NCBI GenBank assembly: GCA_017452265.1 | Contig: JAFTMS010000031.1 | Span: 1 to 64,000, forward strand | Source of the DNA: Bacteroidales bacterium | Lineage (GTDB): Bacteria; Bacteroidota; Bacteroidia; Bacteroidales; UBA932 | Length of the DNA: 64,000 bases | Direction of reading: 5' to 3' | Shown here: positions 34,694-43,097 of the stretch, piece after piece | Position numbering within the stretch: the stretch's first letter is position 1 | How the letters are laid out: every line of letters begins with the position of its first letter | Position numbers and translations under genes: made by a program | Notes under the pieces: model-generated | Told to the model about the DNA's origin: nothing | The model's database searches: none | What the model saw: only the letters and a program-made list of their open reading frames with translations

Positions 34694-36706
34694 ATGAAGA
34701 AAATTTTTTATGCTCTTATGCTTAGCCTTGCAGTAGTTGTGGGCTGTTCTGAAGAGTATGATGATTCTGCTCTCGTAGGCAGAATGGAACAGATTGAGAA
34801 GGAGAATGATGCACTTGATGCAGCACTCTCATCTCTTATGGAAAGAATCGCAGCTGCAGAAGAGGCAGTTGAGAATCTTGAGAAGGCGGCAGCCGCTCAG
34901 GACTATGTGACATCTGTTGTCGCTTCAGAGGACGGCAAGGGTGTCATCGTTTCATTCAAGACAGCAGAGTCTATATTCATTCCGCTCGACCTTGATGCAT
35001 CTCAGGTGGACGGAGTGGTTGTCGCAAAGGTGACTGTCGGTGAAAACGAGGCTGTTTTCGAGTACACAGACGGTACAAAAGTGACTCTTCCGCTTTACAA
35101 GGCACAGGAGTTCGCTCTCGTTCTTGATGCAGCACACCTTACAGTGAATGCAGGCGAGACCGTGAAGATCGCTTACTCTGTGACAGGAGCAACTGAAAAC
35201 ACTGTAGTTGATGTTCTTGCAACTTCAGCCGGTTATGTGGCTAAGGTTGTCGAGTCAAATGTCGAGGTGACTGTTCCAAAGCCGTTTGTTGATGGCTCTG
35301 TTCTCGTTTGGGCAGACAACGGCGACGGCAAGACTTCAATAAAGAAGGTGACTTTCGAGGAAAACAGCATTTCAGTTGAGGAAGTGGCTGAGGTCCCTGC
35401 AGAAGGCGGTTCTGTAGTTATCAAGGGTGTTTCAAACGTCGAGGTGACAGCTGAGGTTGTCGAGGGTGCAGACTGGCTCACAGCAGCTCCTGCAGCAAAG
35501 GCAGAATTCTCATTCGAATTCACAGCAGCAGCCAACGAAGGCGAAGCACGCACAGCAAAGGTAGCCCTCAAGACAGCAGCAGGTGCAGTTCTCTACAATG
35601 TAGAAGTTGCTCAGGCAGCAGGAAAGAAGGCTGCTCCTGAACTTAAGAGAGTTTGGGGTAAATATGCTGAAACTGCTGACGGATGGATCATCATGGGTGC
35701 AGGTAATCTTGACAGAGGTATGGCAATGGATGACAGATATATCTATGTATCGAAGTCTACAGCTTATGCTCCTGTGATCAAGGCATATGATTATGAAGGA
35801 AATGAAGCTTTGGATGTGAACGTCACCGGAATGGGTACAGGAAACGAGTGGGGCGATGCGATGCAATATACAGTCAATTGTGTAAGGACAATACCTAAGG
35901 CTGACGGCGGATATGTCCTTCTTGCATGTAACCTTAAACTGGATGCATCTCATGTTCTTCAGGTCTGGGCTTGGCCTGATGGTGTGGAAGCGGCTCCTAC
36001 ATGTATCGCAAGATATGCATATGACAACCTTGCAGGTGCAAGTGATCACAGAAGATATGGTGACAGGTTCAATGTGACAGGAACTTGGGAGGATGGCCAG
36101 CTTTGGTTCCCTTCGATGCAGGCTGATGACCATGGTAAGACTATTGTATTCTCTGTCAAGAGTGGAGTCGTGACAGGACATGCAGACAAGAACATGGGAC
36201 CTCTCTATTTCTACAGAATGGAGCCTACCCAGTCTACAATGAAGGACGTGTTCTTCTACGGTGATTCAGAAGAGGCTTTCATGACCGGAAACGGAGTTGC
36301 CAAATTTGTTAAGAATGAAGGTACTGCTCATTCTACAGGATGGATCAACTGGGCTGTAACTGACGATTATACATCAACTCACGGACTTACATACGGATAC
36401 AATTCTTTTGAAATCGGCGGTAAGAAATATGTTGCATATGTCAAGGTTGAATCTGTCAACGGTAAGAAGGGCCGTCTTGTTGTGATTGAGGATGGAGACG
36501 GAACTCTTGCAGGTTTCAAGACAGCTCTTACAGACAATGCCGTGGCTTGGGAATTCCCTATTCAGCATGAGTCAGACTTTGCAGCAGAGTCACTTTGTGC
36601 AACAGGCAATTCACTCGGTAACTGCAATGTGGTCGTAGTCGACGGAGTGACTTACATCGGAGCACACATTCAGGGTATCGGATGCTCACTCTTCCGTTTT
36701 GAATAA
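34694..36706 (+). CDS. Surface lipoprotein with coiled coil, BACON-like and DUF5018-like domains
   Basis: A 670-residue lipoprotein (VVGC, Cys18). A coiled coil (about 24-70, EQIEKENDALDAALSSLMER) leads into a DUF4988-like beta segment, a BACON-like domain (about 230-310, VPAEGGSVVIKGVSNVEVTA, WLTAAPAAKAEFSFEFTAAA) and a 350-residue C-terminal beta-rich domain starting RVWGKYAET. That last domain is clearly related to the C-terminal half of the PUL protein at 44,642 (shared RVWG, DR-M-MDD-Y-Y, VVIEDGDGTLAGFKTAL versus VVLEHDGTAAGLQAAL). It is probably a glycan-binding protein; it has its own operator and terminator. Confidence 0.7.
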   Translation: MKKIFYALMLSLAVVVGCSEEYDDSALVGRMEQIEKENDALDAALSSLMERIAAAEEAVENLEKAAAAQDYVTSVVASEDGKGVIVSFKTAESIFIPLDLDASQVDGVVVAKVTVGENEAVFEYTDGTKVTLPLYKAQEFALVLDAAHLTVNAGETVKIAYSVTGATENTVVDVLATSAGYVAKVVESNVEVTVPKPFVDGSVLVWADNGDGKTSIKKVTFEENSISVEEVAEVPAEGGSVVIKGVSNVEVTAEVVEGADWLTAAPAAKAEFSFEFTAAANEGEARTAKVALKTAAGAVLYNVEVAQAAGKKAAPELKRVWGKYAETADGWIIMGAGNLDRGMAMDDRYIYVSKSTAYAPVIKAYDYEGNEALDVNVTGMGTGNEWGDAMQYTVNCVRTIPKADGGYVLLACNLKLDASHVLQVWAWPDGVEAAPTCIARYAYDNLAGASDHRRYGDRFNVTGTWEDGQLWFPSMQADDHGKTIVFSVKSGVVTGHADKNMGPLYFYRMEPTQSTMKDVFFYGDSEEAFMTGNGVAKFVKNEGTAHSTGWINWAVTDDYTSTHGLTYGYNSFEIGGKKYVAYVKVESVNGKKGRLVVIEDGDGTLAGFKTALTDNAVAWEFPIQHESDFAAESLCATGNSLGNCNVVVVDGVTYIGAHIQGIGCSLFRFE

Positions 36707-36736
36707 TCAGAAACGTCAGATGATCATATGAATATT

Positions 36737-36770
36737 GCGGCAGCTCCAGATGATGGGGCTGCCGCTTTTC
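36737..36770 (+). terminator. Rho-independent terminator of the 34,694 gene
   Basis: GCGGCAGCTCC (36737-36747) pairs with GGGGCTGCCGC (36755-36765), one G-T, followed by TTTTCTT. It is 30 bp after the stop codon. Confidence 0.85.
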
Positions 36771-37165
36771 TTATTCCAAGACGTGACTCTGGACATGCTG
36801 CCTTATGCCTCAAATATTCATAAAATACAACCCGCTGTGACTCATTGCGTTGCAGGAAGTGCGTGCCGACCGAAGTAAGCACGCACTTTGCGTAATTGCT
36901 GAATTGTCAGGAAATTACATTTTACGCAAATTCTCTTCGCAGTGCCACAGCCGCAAAATGAAAAGAGATTTGGTGAAGATTCTGCTGGACAACTTCACTA
37001 AGTCTGACGAAAAAGGGCCTGAACTGATGAATTTCGCTGGATTTAGTGAAGAAATGGGCTGAAAAGTTCACTAAATCATGAATGATTGAAAAGATGCCTT
37101 GTCGTAGTCATTCAGAAGATGCTGAGAATATACCGCCAGAAGGTGCTGCGGCGGGTAAGATGCTG
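36771..37165. other. Gene-free gap with hairpins and direct repeats
   Basis: No gene is supported between the terminator and the GntR regulator stop. AAGTGCGTGC (36857-36866) pairs with GCACGCACTT (36879-36888), and TTTGCGTAA (36887-36895) with TTACGCAAA (36922-36930), giving two adjacent stems. Further on, TTCACTAA occurs twice (near 36,993 and 37,068), and AGAAGGTGCTGCGGCG is repeated directly (near 37,140 and 37,170), the second copy touching the regulator's 3' end. A 70-codon frame at 36,850 has no recognisable features. Confidence 0.4.
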
Positions 37166-38197
37166 TCAGAAGGTGCTGCGGCGTGTCATGCGGAAGTCGC
37201 AGTGGACTTTCCAGGTCTTTTTATTGAGGATCATCATGGCAACTGTGCGTCCCATCTGCTTGAAGTCTGCCGAGATGGTCGTGAGACCGCCGAGAACCAC
37301 TTCATTCAGATCGAATTCGTTGTAGGATATTATCCCTATGTCCTTTCCGGTCTTCAGTCCGCATGCCTTTATGTTCCTTGCAAGACCGGAGAGACCCCAG
37401 TCGAGCTGCGAATTCAGGACGAGGAAGGTCTCGTTGCGAGAAATCTTTTCAGGAGGCGTGGTCATGAATTCCACCGGGATGCCGTATTCCATGCAGAAAC
37501 GCTCCACACCCTTGCAGATATGCCCTCCATAGAGGCTGGAAGGAAGGGTGAGGACACGCAGGCAGGAAGTCTTCTTCAGCTTTTCGAGGCCCTGTTTAAG
37601 CCCGTCGTAGACGTCGTTTTCGAAGTCCTGATACACGGCTCCGTAATTGCCAGGATACCTTTCCAGCCAGTGGTCCACCATGATCAGCTTGCGGTTCGGA
37701 ATCTTGGAAATCAGTTTTACGGCAGTGTTCTGCGACTTCTCGTCCAGAGGAAAATGAGGACTTATGACGTAATAGTCATAACGGTCGAGATGCGTTTCAA
37801 GATAGTATGTAAACAGGTCAAGGTCTTGATTATGAAGCAGTATGGTTATCTCGGCCTTGCCTCCCAGCTCTTCCGTCAATGAGTTGAACAGCACCTCCTT
37901 ATATATGCTCAGCTTGTCGAACAGCACCAGTACGCGCGGCTTGGCATCCGGATCCACCTCTGCCACATAGAATCCCTTTCCCTGCTGCGGCACAAGCATC
38001 CCCTTCTCACGGAGGATTCCGTAGGTCTTCTTCACCGTCTCCTTCGATATTCCCATCTGCAACGCAAAGTCGTTCATGGATGCAATCTGTTCGCCGGGCT
38101 TCAGAATGCCTCCGCGTATGGCCTCTTCAAACTGTTCCACAAGCTGTTTGTAGATGGGGGCCTTGCTGTTAGTATCGATTGAAATCTCTATGCTCAT
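37166..38197 (-). CDS. GntR-family regulator with sugar-binding-like domain
   Basis: A 343-residue transcription factor. The N-terminal GntR winged helix (about 1-75) shows PIYKQLVEQFEEAIRGGILK and DFALQMGISKETVKKTYGIL. The rest (about 85-343) resembles a LacI-type periplasmic-binding-protein fold (PRVLVLFD, LIMVDHWLERYPG, IGIISYNEFDLNEVVLGGLT), which would sense a sugar. It is the last gene of the leftward PUL operon, 22 bp from the GH20 gene. It is the best candidate to bind the paired CACCACA operators. This GntR/LacI hybrid type is known in Bacteroidetes sugar loci such as the fucose regulator. Confidence 0.88.
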   Translation of the reverse strand: MSIEISIDTNSKAPIYKQLVEQFEEAIRGGILKPGEQIASMNDFALQMGISKETVKKTYGILREKGMLVPQQGKGFYVAEVDPDAKPRVLVLFDKLSIYKEVLFNSLTEELGGKAEITILLHNQDLDLFTYYLETHLDRYDYYVISPHFPLDEKSQNTAVKLISKIPNRKLIMVDHWLERYPGNYGAVYQDFENDVYDGLKQGLEKLKKTSCLRVLTLPSSLYGGHICKGVERFCMEYGIPVEFMTTPPEKISRNETFLVLNSQLDWGLSGLARNIKACGLKTGKDIGIISYNEFDLNEVVLGGLTTISADFKQMGRTVAMMILNKKTWKVHCDFRMTRRSTF

Positions 38198-38218
38198 GGC
38201 AGTTTCAAAGGTTTGAGT

Positions 38219-39778
38219 TTATAGTCTGAACGCAGGATCGTTGAACGAAAGGCGTCCCGTCTGGGCCTTCAGGCTTTCGTTGAAAAGGTCGAAAGTGCTG
38301 TATCCGAGGCTTCTGAACACCTGTATCAGCTGGAGGCAGCGCTCACGGAATCCGAAGAATTCACGGTTCTCCTGAGGTGTCCATCCGATTTCCGCAATGG
38401 CGAAAGCACGCGGATAAAGCATGTATTCGGCATGTGCAGGGTAGGGAATCAGCTCGCACCAGAGATTGCCCTGAAGTCCGAGGATATGGTGATGATATTC
38501 CGAATCTATGCCCTCAAGAGGATCATATCCATATACATGTCTGAGCGACTGCATATGACCGACAGCCTTTGGCTCTTTTCTTATAAGATCCTGATAATAA
38601 TCAAGATAGACGTACGTATTGGGTGACATTATCACATCGTGGCCCATTGATGCCGCCTTTATTCCGCCCGGTGTGCCTCTCCACGACATCACCGTGGCCT
38701 GTTCCGGCAGTCCTGTGTCCACGATTTCGTCCCATCCGATGACCGTCCGGCCTCTTTCACGGAGGAACTTCTCTATGTGGCGCACAAGATAGCCCTGCAG
38801 CTCATGCACGTCCTTCATTCCCTCTTCCTCCATCCTTCTGCGGCAGTTCACGCACTCTCCCCAGTCCTTCTTCACGGCTTCGTCGCCTCCGATATGGATA
38901 TATTCATACGGGAAAAGTTCGATGACCTCCTCAAGTACGGTCTCCAGAAACTTCAATGTGCCGTCATTTCCTACGCACAGATCCCAGGAAAACGGTCTTG
39001 GCTTTCCGTCTTTTCCGACGCATGAAATCTCAGGATATGCCCTGTTCACCTCCATGCTGTGGCCTGGCATCTCTATTTCCGGGATTATGTCTATGTATCG
39101 TTCAGCCGCATACGCCACGATTTCACGGATGTCATCCTTCGTGTAGAACCCTCCGTAGGCCTCCGGATCTTCAGCATTTGAGAACGGGTATCCCATGCCT
39201 TCCCACTCATGGTAAGTCTCTCCCTTGCGCCATGCCACATGACCGGTCAGAGCCGGATAAGCGTCAATCTGAAGTCTCCAGCCGGCGGCGTCGGTGAGGT
39301 GCAGGTGCATCACGTTCATCCTGAGAAGGGCAAGTGCGTCTATCTGCTTGAGTATGAAATCCTTGCCTTTGAAGCTGCGGGATTCGTCAATCATTATGCC
39401 CCTGTGGCGGAAACGAGGGTAATCGAAGATGCGGCAATGTTTCACGTCGTCGTCAATAAGACGCAGCATCTCCACGGTCTGACGTCCACGGAAAGCTCCT
39501 TTTTCAGTCAGTGCCTTGATCGTCACGCCCTTTTTCCCGATTATGACTTCGTAAGCCTCTTCTCTTGCAAATTTCTCAAGGTCTGAAACAGAGGCTTCGA
39601 ATTCCTTGTCGCCGAACACCACTCTTATGTCCGACCCGTCCGGCCGAAGCGTGTATATAGCACCGGAAACGCTGTATCCGACCGGCGCCGGGATGATTCT
39701 CGATGGATCGGATACGGCTGATAATGATATGTTTACGATAAGTAATGCCGCTAAAGCAGTCAAAAGTTTTCGTGGCAT
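38219..39778 (-). CDS. GH20 beta-N-acetylhexosaminidase
   Basis: Releases terminal beta-GlcNAc or beta-GalNAc by substrate-assisted catalysis. From ATG 39,778 the 519-residue protein starts with a signal peptide (MPRKLLTALAALLIVNISLS); a longer reading would add ten residues without merit. A GH20b N-terminal domain precedes the barrel, which shows NVMHLHLTDAAGWRLQI, PEIEMPGHS and the catalytic pair in YIHIGGDEAVKKDW (Asp299-Glu300). It is 41 bp downstream of the DUF4855-DUF6259 gene. Confidence 0.93.
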   Translation of the reverse strand: MPRKLLTALAALLIVNISLSAVSDPSRIIPAPVGYSVSGAIYTLRPDGSDIRVVFGDKEFEASVSDLEKFAREEAYEVIIGKKGVTIKALTEKGAFRGRQTVEMLRLIDDDVKHCRIFDYPRFRHRGIMIDESRSFKGKDFILKQIDALALLRMNVMHLHLTDAAGWRLQIDAYPALTGHVAWRKGETYHEWEGMGYPFSNAEDPEAYGGFYTKDDIREIVAYAAERYIDIIPEIEMPGHSMEVNRAYPEISCVGKDGKPRPFSWDLCVGNDGTLKFLETVLEEVIELFPYEYIHIGGDEAVKKDWGECVNCRRRMEEEGMKDVHELQGYLVRHIEKFLRERGRTVIGWDEIVDTGLPEQATVMSWRGTPGGIKAASMGHDVIMSPNTYVYLDYYQDLIRKEPKAVGHMQSLRHVYGYDPLEGIDSEYHHHILGLQGNLWCELIPYPAHAEYMLYPRAFAIAEIGWTPQENREFFGFRERCLQLIQVFRSLGYSTFDLFNESLKAQTGRLSFNDPAFRL

Positions 39779-39819
39779 GTTGAAGTGTGGTCTTTTAAGG
39801 GACAACAAAGTTAGTAATC

Positions 39820-42800
39820 TTACTTCTCAAAAACAAGTACCGTGATGCCGTGCTGGCCGAGACGGAGCTTCGAGCCGTCGGATGATACGGACACATCTCC
39901 TATTGAACTGCATTCCACGAATTCATAGCCCGGCACGCTGATTCTGCCTGAAGCCCCGTCCTCCGAAAGGGTAGTAGCCACAACCGCCAGGCGGTTTCCG
40001 TTAGCATATCCTCTTGCCACAATGTCATCGGAAGAGCATGTGAAACCGTCCGTATGGACAAATGTTCCGGCCCCGAGAAGCAGTTCAGGATACTTATGGC
40101 GGATGGCGTTGACCTGCGCCAGATACTGCTGATAATGAGGTGTTTCATCGATGAGCCCACGGCAGCGGAACACTTCGATGTCGTTTACGAGTCCCTTCAG
40201 CAGCGTATTGTTTACCCTGCGCTCGATGTCGGTGTCGTCACGCACGCAGCGGTCGGACCAGATTACTTCAGGGAATGTATATCTGAACCATTCAGGGAAG
40301 CTTTCAGGAAGCGCTGTAAACTCCACGATATGTACGAAATCGCAGAACTGCGCCGTACAGTCGTTGAGCCACTCCGTTCCGAGGCAGAATTCAGGGTTCT
40401 TGGCCTTGATGTGGTCACGTATCTCCTTGAGAGCGTCCGCCTTGTAGCGTCCCGTGTAGATGTCCTGCACAGGAAATTCGCCGGAAATGTCCCAGTTCGG
40501 GAACTCTTCTGCCACACCAAGCTGATCGTAGAACACAGCATCTGCTCCATATGCCATTGCCCTGTCTGCCCAGTCAAGGAGCATGTCGCGCCATTCGCGG
40601 TCGGCCATGTTTGCGATTGAGAATGTGCGTGTGTCGTAATATCCGAGTGTCGTCCCTTCGCCCGTAAACTTGTAATGCTCGGCGAATTCCGCTCCTGTAT
40701 TGTCCTTGTTGGCCACCTTCTTTCCGTTTCCGCGGAGGTAGAAGTCGCTTTCCCTGTCGATGAGACGGCCGTTGTAGTAGAGCACGAGCCTGTTGCCGTC
40801 CTCACGATAGTCCGCGATGGCCTTCTTCCATGCTTCTTCGCCGCCCTGCGTCTCATCGATGTAATAGTTCGGATAGCCGTTGTCCATCCCATCACTCCAC
40901 CAGCCGAATGCCAGCACAGCGTTGCATCCGACGCTCTTTCCGCAGTCGTTGATGCGTCCCGGAAGGTCTGTGTACTTGCGGAGATATTCGCCGTACTGAT
41001 GCTTGAATATGATGCGCTGCCATCCCGTCATCTCCTTCACCCACTGAGGCACGTCCTGCTTGTCCCACCATGTGTCCATCCACTCGCGGTATATGTGCGA
41101 TGTCTCTGTCCAGGAGCCCATGTAAGGCTTGATTATGCTCACGTCGCAGCTCCAGGAATCACCGCACATAGCGTTCGGATAGCGGTAGAAGCCGGCTTCG
41201 AGGCGGTCGAACTGTCCCGGCTCGGAAGGATAGGCGCGGAGGCCGTGCCAGGTCTGCTGGAGGCTCCGGTCGTGGCTGCCGAAATAGAGGCCGTCGTTTT
41301 CGCCGAAGAAGGCGTAGCAGTTGGATGCCGCATGACGGGGATACTGAAGGTCGAACTGACGGAAATACTGGTCCGGCTTCATGTAGAGTGTCTTCGGGTT
41401 CACGTTCACGATGGTGCCGAGAGGATCGTCAAAGACCTGTCCGCCGGTGTGGGTGGTAAGCAGCCTGTGGCCCTGGGGAAGCTTCATGTCGCCGACAAGA
41501 GGGTACTGAAGCTCACGGATTATGGTTTCCGGCTCGTTGTTGGTCACAGTGCTGCCGAAGCGTACTGCACCGTCCTCAAGGGTAATCGTGAGTGTAAGAT
41601 CCATGTCCAGCGTCTTTTTCCTGTGCCTGAGGTCATTGTATCTTATGGTGATGACGTTTCCGTTCCGGGACACTTCCGCTGCATTGCAGTTTCCGTCAAT
41701 CTGCATCTCCTTCTCGTCATGAGTGTTGTAGAACATTCTCCAGAGTCCTGCGCCCCCGGCGTAATCATGCCCTGTCTTCTTGTTCACAAGGGAAAGGAGC
41801 GCTCCGTCTTCACCGATCTTCACCATGACCTTTTCATCTTCCAGAACGTATCCAGGGGCCTTTTCTGCCCTCATAGGAGAGTTTATGACGAACTTGCAGT
41901 ATTCGTGGTACATCTTCATGTCTTCCGGCTCCCTGGAAGCCGAAAGCTCATACATTCCGTTGGTTCCGGTGTATATCGCCAAAGGCTTCTTTCCGTAGTA
42001 TCCGGCTTCCTTGAAATATCTGAAATAGTCGCGGAGCATCTTCCTGTTTGCTTCCGCACGCGGGTTCTTTTCTCCGTTTGTGAGCCTTTCGAGGATGGAT
42101 GAGCAAGGTGTCACACCCTCGCCATGAGTGCCCTCGAATTCCAGTTCCATGCCCATGCCGTATTTTTCGACGGCAGCCAGAGTGCTTTCAAAAGGTTTCT
42201 CGTTGTTCCAGTCCCAGTAGTGGTTCGGCTGCATGTACACCATGTCGAAGCCGAGCTCCTTCCAATGCTCATAGCCCGGTGCCATGTAGTACGGAATCCA
42301 GTACATGCCGTAGTTCATGCTGTGGGCATATGCCGATACAGGCTTGAGAATCTGATCCCAGCGCTTGTACTGATAGTTGAGGCTGCCCTCGGTGCAGTAG
42401 AGTTCCTCGTCGATGATGTAGAATCCGGCAAGGTCGAGATGCTCCGGAGCCACCTTGTCCCAGGCCTCCCTGATTCTGTCGATCATCCATTTGAAGGCAG
42501 CTATCTGGTCCTCCAGTTTCGAGAAATCCATCTGACGGCCGTCGATTTCGCCCCAGTATGTGGTTGAGGATTTCTTGTCTGCGAAGACCTCGAACATGAT
42601 CGGAGTGGGCAGAGTGGCGACTACGGAATGTCTGAAGGCTGGCTTTCCGATGCGCTGTGCGGCATTTCCGACAGTCCTGTCGAGAACCTTTATCTGGCCG
42701 GTTTCCTCATTGAACCAATAGTCGATCCAGTCCTCCCACGACTCTTTCACAGCCGAACGGTTGTGCGGTGTGATGGCGAAGTCCAGTCCGCCCCTCTTGT

Positions 42801-43074
42801 GGTCGTGCCCGGCCCAGAGGATGAAGGCTTCGAAGAGCCAGTGCTCCTTTCCGTTTTCGTCGGTATATGTCACATGAGCCTTTGCTCTTTCCTCCGTCCA
42901 TGTATCCGGCTTCTTGTATGAATATCCTCCCTGCAGAAGCGTGATGTCGGCAAATTCAGGAATGGCATCCCTCTGTCTTTCCCATTTGTAGGTCGTGCCC
43001 TTTCGTGCCGCTCCGCAGGATAATGTCAGGCAGAGAGTCACGATTGTCAGGATGATGGTCTTGATAATCTTCAT
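39820..43074 (-). CDS. DUF4855-DUF6259 fusion lipoprotein, putative glycoside hydrolase
   Basis: A 1084-residue lipoprotein (LTLSC, Cys20). Residues about 30-405 form a DUF4855 domain with conserved acidic motifs FYIIDEELY (218-226) and GMELEFEGTHGE (308-319), plausible active-site residues. From about 405 to the end lies a DUF6259-like region: a beta-sandwich (DYAGGAGLWRMFYNTHDEKE) followed by a TIM-barrel-like part with FGWWSDGMDNGYPNYYID, DAVFYDQLGVAEEFPNW and LGTEWLND. The domain order suggests two enzymes or an enzyme plus binding module acting on one glycan. Activities are not established. The next gene upstream is a DUF4855 paralogue. Confidence 0.75.
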   Translation of the reverse strand: MKIIKTIILTIVTLCLTLSCGAARKGTTYKWERQRDAIPEFADITLLQGGYSYKKPDTWTEERAKAHVTYTDENGKEHWLFEAFILWAGHDHKRGGLDFAITPHNRSAVKESWEDWIDYWFNEETGQIKVLDRTVGNAAQRIGKPAFRHSVVATLPTPIMFEVFADKKSSTTYWGEIDGRQMDFSKLEDQIAAFKWMIDRIREAWDKVAPEHLDLAGFYIIDEELYCTEGSLNYQYKRWDQILKPVSAYAHSMNYGMYWIPYYMAPGYEHWKELGFDMVYMQPNHYWDWNNEKPFESTLAAVEKYGMGMELEFEGTHGEGVTPCSSILERLTNGEKNPRAEANRKMLRDYFRYFKEAGYYGKKPLAIYTGTNGMYELSASREPEDMKMYHEYCKFVINSPMRAEKAPGYVLEDEKVMVKIGEDGALLSLVNKKTGHDYAGGAGLWRMFYNTHDEKEMQIDGNCNAAEVSRNGNVITIRYNDLRHRKKTLDMDLTLTITLEDGAVRFGSTVTNNEPETIIRELQYPLVGDMKLPQGHRLLTTHTGGQVFDDPLGTIVNVNPKTLYMKPDQYFRQFDLQYPRHAASNCYAFFGENDGLYFGSHDRSLQQTWHGLRAYPSEPGQFDRLEAGFYRYPNAMCGDSWSCDVSIIKPYMGSWTETSHIYREWMDTWWDKQDVPQWVKEMTGWQRIIFKHQYGEYLRKYTDLPGRINDCGKSVGCNAVLAFGWWSDGMDNGYPNYYIDETQGGEEAWKKAIADYREDGNRLVLYYNGRLIDRESDFYLRGNGKKVANKDNTGAEFAEHYKFTGEGTTLGYYDTRTFSIANMADREWRDMLLDWADRAMAYGADAVFYDQLGVAEEFPNWDISGEFPVQDIYTGRYKADALKEIRDHIKAKNPEFCLGTEWLNDCTAQFCDFVHIVEFTALPESFPEWFRYTFPEVIWSDRCVRDDTDIERRVNNTLLKGLVNDIEVFRCRGLIDETPHYQQYLAQVNAIRHKYPELLLGAGTFVHTDGFTCSSDDIVARGYANGNRLAVVATTLSEDGASGRISVPGYEFVECSSIGDVSVSSDGSKLRLGQHGITVLVFEK

Positions 43075-43097
43075 ATTGAGTTAGAAACTGGTATTTC

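Noticed and set aside
34694-36706. PL29-type lyase assignment for the lone lipoprotein
   Set aside because: The coiled-coil N-terminus resembles DUF4988 found on such lyases, but the C-terminal domain is shared with a DUF1735 binding protein and shows no lyase motif.
36850-37062. 70-codon frame between the terminator and the GntR gene
   Set aside because: No start context or recognisable motif; overlaps two hairpins.
40675-42102. 475-codon frame opposite the DUF4855-DUF6259 gene
   Set aside because: It lies wholly antisense to a lipoprotein gene with clear domains, has no recognisable motif, and its Val/Leu/His-rich composition is that of a complementary-strand shadow.
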